A DNA stretch of 64,000 nucleotides from Mytilus galloprovincialis (taxonomy: Eukaryota; Mollusca; Bivalvia; Mytilida; Mytilidae), in NCBI RefSeq assembly GCF_965363235.1, contig NC_134846.1, positions 72,886,724 to 72,950,723 of the forward strand, in the 5' to 3' direction. Shown one piece after another: positions 49,589 to 60,347 of the stretch. The notes under the pieces are model-generated. The model made no database searches. It was not told the DNA's origin and saw only the letters and a list, made by a program, of their open reading frames with translations. Made by a program: the position numbers and the translations under genes. Positions within the stretch are counted from its first letter, which is position 1, and each line of letters opens with the position of its first letter.

Positions 49589-50053
49589 ATGAGAAACCAA
49601 AGGATAATTTACAGAGGCCCGGGATTTGCACCTCTATCCAAAAATGTGAACATTGTCAACTATGAGTACATTCCAGAATATATGACGTACATTCCTAAAG
49701 CAGCAGCATTTAGAGCAGCTTCTGGTGACAAGATAAATGAAATGGTAGAAAGATTAAGCACTCCATCATCATCTGCTAGCAGAGAAAGCAGCAGCAATAG
49801 GGCAAGATGTACGGATAAAAAGGGCATCGTTCAACCATCTCTGGTAGACTGCAGATTAAATATTCTTAGACTGAACCAACCAACTGTATCAAGCTATATA
49901 AGATTTCAGATGAGAAGCAGAAAGGATCGGTTGATAAATGTTGAGGATATAAGGAATTCTTGTGATAAATATAATAGACATCCTCCACAAGGATATGTAC
50001 ACGCAAGGTATAGAAACTGGTTTACTGTAGAGGGGCATACACTCTGGAATTAA
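49589..50053 (+). CDS. Uncharacterised single-exon protein, paralog family copy 2
   Basis: 154 codons, intronless, stop TAA at 50051-50053. Same family as 46265 and 57991; closest to the first. Blocks: 'NYEYIPEYMTYIPKAAAF' (residues 24-41), 'MVERLSTP' (52-59), a Ser-rich spacer, 'LNQPTVSSYIRFQMRSRK' (94-111), 'CDKYNRHPPQGYVHARYRNW' (123-142), 'FTVEG'. No membrane segment or signal peptide. The first ATG is taken because the frame is closed upstream. Being on the opposite strand from copy 1 while keeping the same blocks, it is a true duplicate and not an antisense shadow. Function unknown. Confidence 0.75.
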   Translation: MRNQRIIYRGPGFAPLSKNVNIVNYEYIPEYMTYIPKAAAFRAASGDKINEMVERLSTPSSSASRESSSNRARCTDKKGIVQPSLVDCRLNILRLNQPTVSSYIRFQMRSRKDRLINVEDIRNSCDKYNRHPPQGYVHARYRNWFTVEGHTLWN

Positions 50054-50059
50054 GAACTA

Positions 50060-50800
50060 ATGAATGGCATATACAAAATGTATTTTATTAACTTGGTTAT
50101 TTTTGTGATGTAAGGCAAAGTTCATTGTTTATTCTCAGTTGAGACACTTTTAAGGACTATATTAACATGTTTGATATTCAAGTGTTTCGCGTTGCTACAA
50201 TTGAAAAGAAGTGAGCAAATGTGTAACAACAATATCAACAAAGTGGAGATAATTTTCTATATATCAGACAGAATTACTGATAGTTTTATTTGCTTTGAAG
50301 CCAAATATATTCCTTCAGATTACATGTTAAAACCAAATAACAATATTAAGAATGCACAATCAGTGGGTAAGATATGTCTTGACGCGGGTATCTTATAATG
50401 ATAATTTATGTAAAATGACAACAATATGTACAGAACTCGACAACAAAATTCTCTATTTTTCTATATCATTTTGCCGGAATAGACGAATTGGGCAGTCGAT
50501 AAAAGGAGACTATATCGTTCAACATAAAACTTGACTGGCTTATTTCAATTGTCTGCTAAATTTCGTATTAAGAGTATTAGAAGTGTACTTCTTTTATAAA
50601 AGCTCCATAAAAGAGCTATTGTGTTTACTATTTTTTTCTATTTATTATCAGACCTCATTCTAACATTATAAACGAGTCCAAGTTGTACGCAAATTTACCA
50701 AAATCTATGACATAATCCATTTACTGTTCTTTGATCTTAAACATTAGTAAAATATTGCTTCTACATCTAAAAGAGAAACACTTCACGTTGCACACTATTT
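50060..50800. other. Gene-free interval downstream of copy 2
   Basis: AT-rich, no recognisable feature on either strand. The open frames at 50171-50398 and 50352-50534 have no recognisable content. Confidence 0.4.
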
Positions 50801-50804
50801 AGAA

Positions 50805-50985
50805 GTAAAATAAAAAAAAAATACTGAATTCAGATGAAATTCAAAAAGAAAAGTCCCTAATCAAATGTTAAAACCAAAAGCTCAAACACATCAAACGCAT
50901 TCAAACCAATTGCAAAGGTCATATTCCTGACTTGGTACAGACATTTTCTGATGTAGAAAATGGTGGATTAAACCTTCCAATAATT
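50805..50985 (+). repeat. Dispersed repeat ('ATTCCTGACTTGGTACAG' family), copy 3
   Basis: Matches 40015-40200 in order: 'ACTGAATTCAGATGA', 'AAAGTCCCTAATCAAATG', 'CATATTCCTGACTTGGTACA', 'TTCTGATGTAGAAAATGG'. Non-coding. Confidence 0.6.
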
Positions 50986-51119
50986 ATTTTTTGTACGATA
51001 TATAGATAAGCAGAAAGACTGTTAAATCACCACTAGATTTGGTGGAATAAAATGAAAACAACACGTTATTTATTGTATGCGGCCACAACGCTTTTTGATT
51101 TAGATTTCCCTGTATCAGG

Positions 51120-51315
51120 AATGCTCACAGCTTTATAACCTGAGATTCCACATTTTTGATGGGGTTTGTGTTGCTTAGTCTTAAGTTTTCTATGCTGTGT
51201 CTTGTGTACTATTATTTGTCTGTTTGTCATTTTCCTTTTTAACCATGACGTTGTCGGTTTATTTTCGATCTATCATTTCGAATGTCCCTGTGGTATCTTT
51301 CGCCCTCTTTTGAAA
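51120..51315 (+). repeat. Dispersed repeat, inverted partner of 43801-43995
   Basis: 'TTTTTGATGGGGTTTGTG', 'TTTCTATGCTGTGTCTTGTG', 'CCATGACGTTGTCGG' and 'GTGGTATCTTTCGCCCTC' are the reverse complement of the 43801-43995 tract. A weaker trace of the same family is near 57008-57070. Confidence 0.65.
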
Positions 51316-51630
51316 GCCAAGGATGTATAAGAACCGATTCATTCGAAGAGCTAAATAACTACAACTGAAATGTAAAATAACCAAATCCCTCTAAGGTAAA
51401 CCTTGCCTTATGGAGTTGAAACCTTAGTTTCTTTTACATTAATTAAATTTAAACGGAAAAATTTGGAAAGGTTTGATATAATAACATAAACGGTACCAAT
51501 TTTGCTGCACAATTAATGTTTCTTATGAAATAGGCAAAGCCGGGTAAGGAATCGGAGCTTTGCATAGAGAAATATGTTCCTCAATTTAATATAATTCCAA
51601 ATATTTTATAAAGCAAATTTTAATATAATA

Positions 51631-54600
51631 CAAGAGGCTCTCAAGAGCCTGAATCGCTCACCTTAATTCTTTTGGTTAAATCTCTCATCAATGATTATTT
51701 TGGCTTTTCAATTTATTTAAATGTTTTTTGGATCGTCCTATTTTCTTCAAAAGCCAAAAAAAATAATCATTTTCTCCTATGTTCTATTTTAGCCATAGGA
51801 GCTATGTTTCTTGACATACAAGGAAATAAAATATAAAATTTATACTAGATACTCTGAAACTCATTTAGCCTAAGTTTGGCTGAAATTGATACAGCAGTTT
51901 CAAAGGAGAAGATTTTTTAAAGTAAGTCAACATGATGAACAAATTGTAAAAAAGTCTTTAAAGGGCAATAACTCCTTAAGGGGTCAATTGACAATTTTGG
52001 TCAATTTGACTTAATTGAAGATCTTACTTTGCTGAACATTATTACTGTTTACAGTTTATTTCTATCTATAATTATATTCAAGATAATAAACAAAAACAGC
52101 AAAATTTCCTTAAAATTATCAATTCAGGGGCAGCAACCCAACAACAGGTTGTCTGATTCATCTGAAAATTTCAGGGCAGATAGATCTTGACCTGATAAAC
52201 AATATTACCCCGTCTATTTGCTCTAAATGCTTTGGTTTTTGAGTTATAAGCCAAAAACAGCATTTGACCCCTATGTTCTATTTTTAGCAATGGCGACCAT
52301 GTTTGTTGATAGATCATAACTTCGGATACAATTTACAAGCTAGATACCCTAAGGAACATTCAGTTAAAGTTTGGAAGTATTTGGCCCAGTAGTTTCAGAG
52401 GAGAAGATTTTTGTAAAAGATTACTAAGATTTACGAAAAATGGTTAAAAATTGACTATAAAGGGCAATAACTCCTAAAGGGGTCAACTGACCATTTCCGT
52501 CATGTTGACTTATTTGTAAATCTTACTTTGCTGAACATTATTGCTGTTTACAGTTTATCTCTATCTATAATAATATTCAAGATAATAACCAAAAACAGCA
52601 AAATTTCTTTAAAATTACCAATTCAGGGGCAGTAACCCAACAACAGGTTGTCTGATTCATCTGAAAATTTCAGGGTAGATAGATCTTGACCTGATAAACA
52701 ATATTATCCCTGTCAGATTTGCTCTAAATGCTTTGGTTTTTGAGTTATAAGCCAAAAACAGCATTTGACCCCTATGTTCTATTTTTAGCAATGGCGACCA
52801 TGTTTGTTGATAGATCACAACTTCGGATACAATTTACAAACTAGATACCCTAAGAAACATTCAGTTAATGTTTGGAAGTATTTGGCCCAGTAGTTTTAGA
52901 GGAGAAGATTTTTGTAAAAGATTACTAAGATTTACGAAAAATGGTTAAAAATTGACTATAAAGGGCAATAACTCCTAAAGGGGTCAACTGACCATTTCCG
53001 TCATGTTGACTTATTTGTAAATCTTACTTTGCTGAACATTATTGCTGTTTACAGTTTATCTCTATCTATAATAATATTCAAGATAATAACCAAAAACAGC
53101 AAAATTTCTTTAAAATTACCAATTCAGGGGCAGTAACCCAACAACAGGTTGTCTGATTCATCTGAAAATTTCAGGGTAGATAGATCTTGACCTGATAAAC
53201 AATATTACCCCGTCAGATTTGCTCTAAATGCTTTGGTTTTTGAGTTATAAGCCAAAAACAGCATTTGACCCCTATGTTCTATTTTTAGCAATGGCGACCA
53301 TGTTTGTTGATAGATCATAACTTCGGATACAATTTACAAGCTAGATACCCTAAGGAACATTCAGTTAAAGTTTGGAAGTATTTGGCCCAGTAGTTTCAGA
53401 GGAGAAGATTTTTGTAAAAGATTACTAAGATTTACGAAAAATGGTTAAAAATTGACTATAAAGGGCAATAACTCCTAAAGGGGTCAACTGACCATTTCCG
53501 TCATGTTGACTTATTTGTAAATCTTACTTTGCTGAACATTATTGCTGTTTACAGTTTATCTCTATCTATAATAATATTCAAGATAATAACCAAAAACAGC
53601 AAAATTTCTTTAAAATTACCAATTCAGGGGCAGTAACCCAACAACAGGTTGTCTGATTCATCTGAAAATTTCAGGGTAGATAGATCTTGACCTGATAAAC
53701 AATATTATCCCTGTCAGATTTGCTCTAAATGCTTTGGTTTTTGAGTTATAAGCCAAAAACAGCATTTGACCCCTATGTTCTATTTTTAGCAATGGCGACC
53801 ATGTTTGTTGATAGATCATAACTTCGGATACAATTTACAAGCTAGATACCCTAAGGAACATTCAGTTAAAGTTTGGAAGTATTTGGCCCAGTAGTTTCAG
53901 AGGAGAAGATTTTTGTAAAAGATTACTAAGATTTACGAAAAATGGTTAAAAATTGACTATAAAGGGCAATAACTCCTAAAGGGGTCAACTGACCATTTCC
54001 GTCATGTTGACTTATTTGTAAATCTTACTTTGCTGAACATTATTGCTGTTTACAGTTTATCTCTATCTATAATAATATTCAAGATAATAACCAAAAACAG
54101 CAAAATTTCTTTAAAATTACCAATTCAGGGGCAGTAACCCAACAACAGGTTGTCTGATTCATCTGAAAATTTCAGGGTAGATAGATCTTGACCTGATAAA
54201 CAATATTATCCCTGTCAGATTTGCTCTAAATGCTTTGGTTTTTGAGTTATAAGCCAAAAACAGCATTTGACCCCTATGTTCTATTTTTAGCAATGGCGAC
54301 CATGTTTGTTGATAGATCACAACTTCGGATACAATTTACAAACTAGATACCCTAAGGAACATTCAGTTAAAGTTTGGAAGTATTTGGCCCAGTAGTTTCA
54401 GAGGAGAAGATTTTTGTAAAAGATTACTAAGATTTACGAAAAATGGTTAAAAATTGACTATAAAGGGCAATAACTCCTAAAGGGGTCAACTGACCATTTC
54501 CGTCATGTTGACTTATTTGTAAATTTTACTTTGCTGAACATTATTCCTGTTTACAGTTTATCTCTATCTATAATAATATTCAAGATAATAACCAAAAACA

Positions 54601-55033
54601 GCAAAATTTCCTTAAAATTACCAATTCAGGGGCAGCAACCCAACAACGGGTTGTCTGATTCATCTGAAAATTTCAGGGCAGATAGATCTTGACCTGATAA
54701 ACAATATTACCCCATGTCAGATTTGCTCTAAATGCTTTGGTTTTTGAGTTATAAGCCAAAAACTGCATTTGACCCCTATGTTCTATTTTTAGCAATGGAG
54801 ACCATGTTTGTTGATAGATCAAAACTTCGGATACAATTTATAAATTAGATACCCTAAGGAACATTCAGTTAAAGTTTGAAAGTATTTGGCCCAGTAGTTT
54901 CAGAGGAGAAGATTCTTGAAATAGTTTACGACGACAGACGACGACAGACGACGGACGACGGACGACAGACGACGGACGACGACGGACGCCAAGTGATGGC
55001 ATAAGCTCACTTGTCCCTTCGGGACAGGTGAGC
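51631..55033. repeat. 3.4-kb element with a ~501-bp core amplified ~6x
   Basis: The landmark 'AAGGGCAATAACTCC' recurs at 51961, 52460, 52961, 53461, 53962 and 54463, a period of 499-502 bp. The outer ends are unique: left 'GAGGCTCTCAAGAGCC' (hairpin) then 'CGCTCACC'; right a (GACGACAGACGACG)-type tract (54930-54990), then 'GTCCCTTCGGGAC' (hairpin) and 'AGGTGAGCTA'. CGCTCACC and GGTGAGC give a sub-terminal inverted repeat. Inner units are almost identical; the first and last are more diverged. Variants ('TATCCCTGTC' versus 'TACCCCGTC'; 'ATCACAAC' versus 'ATCATAAC') are shuffled between units, as after gene conversion. No protein is encoded. Confidence 0.9.
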
Positions 55034-55039
55034 TAAAAA

Positions 55040-57990
55040 TTCGTATTTTCATGTCAGTACCGAGGTACCGTGGTACTGACAACTGAGCTGATGATACCCT
55101 CGGTGACTAATGGTCATCTAGCAGAAGGTATTGACCAAGTTCTGTAAAAATATTCAAACAACATAAACGCTTCTTAATATTAATATTGTCACCTGTATAC
55201 AATTGACATTTCTTTGTTCAATTAGTGTTTTATAATTCCATTGATTCTCCATAAAAAATGGATGAAAATTATCTGTGTACAATGAGTGCTTTAAATATAA
55301 TTTCAAATTATTATCAAACAGGAAGTGTTTGCACAGTAGATGTTGAACTTTATATGTTTATGTGTACAATGAATGGTGTAAAATTTGTTACCAATCGACA
55401 AAGAGGATGAAGCTGCACGATAGATCTAACAATTGATCATACGCTACAACTCAAAATTATTAAGATGCTGACCAAATAAAAAAATCAATCCAATAAAAGA
55501 CCAGAACAACTTTATCGAACTTGGACAGCGGAAGGAAACAGATTCGTCAGGTTTATGCAGTTTGAAGAGCATACTATAATGAATACAAGATATATTTTAA
55601 TAAACTATAAACTCCAAAAATGTAAAGAATGAATTTACAATAAATCCTCAATTTCAGCTTGCTTACTCGCCCTTTTACAAGAAAAAAAATTTAAGACCTT
55701 ATCCTCAAGGACTCATCGAGGCCAATTTAAGTATGTTGATGTATTTGGTCCTTTCACTTTTCTTCAGCATTTTGACATTTAAATTAGGTTTCAAATAATT
55801 TGGTCTCGAGCATCACTGAGAAATATAATTGAAAGCAACAGTAATATGCCGCTGTTCGAAACTTTGAGAATACATTAATTGTCAAAATGCGCAACTTGTG
55901 CAGTAAAATTGATACCACTTTTATTATCTTTTTCATGTCTTTTCCATGGTAATCTGCATATTATTTACTATCAGATTTTTTTTATAGACCACTCCAAATT
56001 ATTTCCAGTACTTTGAATTACTTCTGTATTAGAGGAGTGAGCTAACGATAAACAATCTTCTTCGAAATTTATAGTTTTCTTTAGAGTTGAAAGGAATTTC
56101 TCTAGCGCAACATTTTCTTAGAATTTTTGGTTAAATTAGCGAAAGTTTTTTGGTTCCTAGTAAGCGAATTTATGATAATAGTTAAATTGAACCTTGACCA
56201 TTATTTCCTTTGTCTTACAAATGACAAAGGGATATGGATTCGATTCTGAAAACATGTAATCTTAAAATCCCTATAAAACAGGTCGAAAATATGACATTTC
56301 TAGAACTTATCGTTTATGCACCTTGTCATGTATAAATGTGTTGATGATGAATATCATTATCTGTTTGTCTGTGATAATATTATTTCAAAACACAGAAAGA
56401 AATACATTTCTAAATATTGATATATTACAAATACTTCTGTACTGAAAAATGCAAAAGTTGATGTTCGAAATTTATATATATTTATCAAGAGGCGGTCTTT
56501 TCTCATCTACGTACATACATAAACAGTTTAGAACTCATCATAATGCAAATTTCAGTAAGTATTTTTTTCTATTTTTTCAATTTTATTCTGTCTTTTTGTG
56601 TTACTGATATATGTGTTGTCTTGCTGTTACATATTTTGGTGTATATTTTTACAAAAAGAATTGACAAGAACTGATTTTAGATAAGACAAAGGTTTTGTAG
56701 TTGCTCAGACTACATACTAGTTTGATTAAAACGAACTTGCTGAGTACGAAAGATTATCATATACGAATATGAAGCATGACTTGTGACCAGTCAACTGTCA
56801 AATTCATAAACGGATACCTGGTGCATTGACATTTTTAATACAAGAACATAGAAAAGTGATTTATGATATTCAAAATAATAAAAAAAAGTGCATACGAAAG
56901 TGACATTTTCATACATGTATGCAGGTATAAGCATATAAAAATAGAACATGAATATATGACTGATCTTTTCTATAACAAAAAAACTAGTGCTTTTTATCTT
57001 CGGTTTTGTGTGTAGTTTTTTATGATCTGCTGTTTGTTTGCTTATCTTTTGAGTGCCCCTTGGTATCTTTTATTTGCATAGCAATTCATGTACTAATGGT
57101 CAAACTCTATTGTTTCGAACACAATTCAATACTTCATTCAATATGTCTAATGCATTGCTGCATATACGGCTTTAAACATATCCAATACTCATAATATTTC
57201 TTCTTCAATTCGATACTTCATTTCATACATTTTACAATGCATTTTCTTCTTCAGTTTCTTTGTAGAGTACAGAGGGCAATCAGCAACATCATTGTCACCC
57301 GGTGAAAATTACAAAATTATATAAGATATAAGATATTACCTCAATGTTTTGTCTTTTAGCGCGGTGACCTATAGTTGTATTATATCTTTTTAAATTAATG
57401 ATATAAGCTACATTTTTGCTTATCTGAAATATTCTGCCATATTTTGTTCAGAATCCCAAACTGCATTTATGCCTCGGTAGGTTTAGTCAGATAATAGTGG
57501 TGCACATCAGTCTTGGATGTCTTATTTCTCCTGGTTATTTCAAGTGCATTCTACAAACGATCGTGTACAGTTGAGATATATATCATATTTCTTTCCCTAT
57601 ATTTATTCAGTTTCATTTCACTTTGCTTATCGAATTATCTATACAAATTCTGCCTTTAAAAAAGTTAATATCTATTTCAATTGGTATCTTTCAACTACTG
57701 ACAAATTTCTTTATAAGTTTTCAACTACTGACAAATTTCTTTATAAGTTTTCAACTACTGACAAATTTCTTTATAAGTTCACATTTATGATGTACTATTC
57801 CATACAAGAAGTCAATATTTTTCTCCAGTGTTAATACATTCTTTTTTTTTATCTTCTTTTAATATATTTGTAATATTACCTAAGAACACAGTCGATTAAA
57901 TGCCATCTAATACGATGTCTGATCTGCTAAGCGATAAAGAAATGTTTTTATGACACATAATAAACAGATACATCAAGTAAAGCCGAACTA
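55040..57990. other. Gene-free, repeat-containing interval
   Basis: No gene recognised. Contains 'GTACCGAGGTACCGTGGTAC' (55060), a SINE-like fragment at 55690-55930 with 'CTCGAGCATCACTGAGAAA', a weak dispersed-repeat trace at 57008-57070 and the 30-bp minisatellite below. Confidence 0.45.
57691..57780 (+). repeat. 30-bp minisatellite, 3 copies
   Basis: 'TCAACTACTGACAAATTTCT' plus 'TTATAAGTTT' repeated three times at 57691, 57721 and 57751. Because 30 is divisible by three it keeps a 105-codon frame open across it (57517-57834), which has no other sign of being a gene. Confidence 0.9.
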
Positions 57991-58623
57991 TTATATATCA
58001 TAATCTAACGAGTCTAAACTGCTTTTGTTCGTATTTGTTGAGAGAAAGCTAGATCTCATACTTTTCGTACCATCAACATTTAACCAGTTCTTATACGCCA
58101 TTGGAAAATATCTTTGTGATGGTGGTAAATTAAGTCTGTCACAAGCATTTGTAATTTCAGTTACCTTCAATTTTCGTTGATTAGCACTCCTCATTCGCAG
58201 CCTGATTTTACTAGCTACTGTTGGCTGACTTAATCTGTCAACACTACAATTTTGAGATTCATATGACGATGGCTCTGGGTGAAGAGATTTTATCTCCGAT
58301 TCTGTTTCCAATTTAGGAGTTCGCATCCGAGGTGTGTATAATCGTTTAGATATTTCTGTCGCTTTACTTCCCGACACAGTTTTGAATGCAGGTGCTTTCG
58401 GAATGTATGCCTTGTATTCCGGAACATATTCGTAGGTGATTAAACTAGTTTTTACATCCACATAAACAGGCTTTCTGCCACATTTTCGATGATTTTGTTC
58501 TTTCCGTTTCATTGTCCTGTTCTCTAATGAAATGTTTGTGCTGTAAATATTCCTAATGTTGTGTTTCTGAACAGATTGATACCCTGTACTGAAAGCCATT
58601 GCTATCCCACGTAAAAATGTCAC
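57991..58623 (-). CDS. Uncharacterised single-exon protein, paralog family copy 3
   Basis: 210 codons, intronless, the longest and most diverged of the three paralogs. Blocks: 'YEYVPEYKAYIPKAPAF' (residues 64-80), 'SKRLYTPRMRTP' (92-103), 'LSQPTVASKIRLRMRS' (131-146), 'CDRLNLPPSQRYFPMAYKNW' (159-178) and 'LNVDG'. It has extra N-terminal (about 45 residues) and C-terminal ('KSSLDSLDYDI' end) parts. Later Met codons at residues 9 and 38 are possible starts. The protein is basic, with no signal peptide or membrane segment. Function unknown; conserved Tyr/Pro/Arg-rich short blocks recall structural or cytoskeletal proteins, which is only a guess. Confidence 0.75.
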   Translation of the reverse strand: MTFLRGIAMAFSTGYQSVQKHNIRNIYSTNISLENRTMKRKEQNHRKCGRKPVYVDVKTSLITYEYVPEYKAYIPKAPAFKTVSGSKATEISKRLYTPRMRTPKLETESEIKSLHPEPSSYESQNCSVDRLSQPTVASKIRLRMRSANQRKLKVTEITNACDRLNLPPSQRYFPMAYKNWLNVDGTKSMRSSFLSTNTNKSSLDSLDYDI

Positions 58624-58629
58624 AAGTTA

Positions 58630-60347
58630 CATAAAATATATATGTAGTCTTGTGCAAACATTGATAATTGTGTATCTATTGACTTGATTTTTAAAATATG
58701 CACTTGTGCGTATAAACTTCCTCTTTAAGTTAGCTGGTAAAGGTGAATAAATGAGAAGATTGCATCAATATCTTCAATTATCAATCACTAAGGAAAATGT
58801 TAAATGGGTTAAGGGTCCTACAATACATGTGTCTATGGTAAAAACAAACAAAAGATAAAGTTTGATAAATAGAAATACAAACATACTTATTAAAGGTACT
58901 ATAGCATTCTTTATACCAATAAAGGAAAGTTTAAATATTTTTATCAATCGTACTTCAGTAAAGCAAACTTGTCAGGCTATTTAAGTTAAACGCTAAATAA
59001 GACGAGAGAAAAATAACATTCAGCAAATCATTGGTAAAGTATCACGATTTGTATTGTCATAAGTTGTCATAAGTTGTCATCAGTAATTGACATTTGTCTG
59101 GTGAACCAGTATTTGCGCAGATTGTGAAACCGTTTATTTATTACAAGTATAAGAGCTTTAGCATGTAATAGATAATTTGAAATGAACATTTAATAGCTGA
59201 ACACATAGACAAAAGAATTTAAAGAAACCGATGGACAATTAAAATTCAAAGCAAAAGAAAACAGAAAATGTACAGGAACAAAAGATAATCGTCGTAAGAG
59301 AACAAGTAGACGGTTCCTACACAGAAAATATCGCACATTTCTTTCGGTGTTATACTCTGCAGAAGGCATAACTGATATTTGTTACCAAATTGACCAAAAA
59401 AATGGATTAGTTTCAATTTTTTTAAAAGATTTTGTTTATCAAAACACGCTTGGACTTTTTATAAGGTTTATATTTTCCAAATGTGTTGGGTTATAGTACA
59501 AATAATACCACATCTCGACTCTGGTGCAACTTAATGTGTGTACAGGTGTATATAGGTATGTTTGTAAAATAATACGTATGATACTTGTAGTAAGTGTACA
59601 CAATAAGTGATGTGTAGCATAATTTATTAAAAATAAATACAAAACCATTAACAAGTAACATGGTAAAAGTTAAAACCAATCTTTAAATCTGAAAAATATA
59701 AAGAAAAATGCATTTAAATCACACAAGTTAAAAATTAGAATATACATTAAAAATACCTATGTTGTCGATAATTTATTTTCAAGACCTTCGTCATCTACTG
59801 TCAATTTAAAAGGAATTTATAATGTGAAAACTTCATAACAAATCATGTTAACTCGTTTTCATAAATAAAGGGTAAATTATGATATTTGCCGATGAAAGAG
59901 CAAGCGGAAAAAAAGAGAGAAAAAAAAGATAAGACATATATAATCCAACATGAACTTTTCATGTCGTGTCTCCCTGTAAAGCGTATGTCGTTGCTGTGCG
60001 AACTCTTGTTTGTTATTAGTCATTTTAAGATTTTTGGTGTTTAATGGTTATGAACTTCATATTGGATTTGCGCTCTAACTTTTTTGGTTCGAGTCCTAGG
60101 TAGACAAAACGCTAGTATGGCGAACTGAATAATATGCCTGGTATCTTTGATGAATCTATATGACAAATATATAAACTGATTCAAGAGTATAGGAGGATAG
60201 GATTTAATATTTCTATGTAAACTTTAGAGAGCATTCTTAGATATGTATATTGGTATATGTGTTCTGATATTTAGCATACCTTTTTTTCCTTTTCATACAC
60301 ACACGAACAGGCATATATAATAACACTTGGCTAATGCGTTACACTTA
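58630..60347. other. Gene-free interval between copy 3 and chitinase 3' end
   Basis: No gene recognised. 'GTTGTCATAA' is repeated three times near 59062-59090. At 60085-60150 'GGTTCGAGTCC' (like an RNA polymerase III box B) is followed by 'TAGACAAAACGC', another decayed copy of the dispersed module. Confidence 0.4.

Noticed and set aside
57517-57834. 105-codon plus-strand frame
   Set aside because: Kept open by a 30-bp minisatellite; the rest is AT-rich and without recognisable content.
60083-60120. tRNA gene suggested by 'GGTTCGAGTCC'
   Set aside because: No matching A box, no cloverleaf stems; it belongs to a decayed dispersed repeat.
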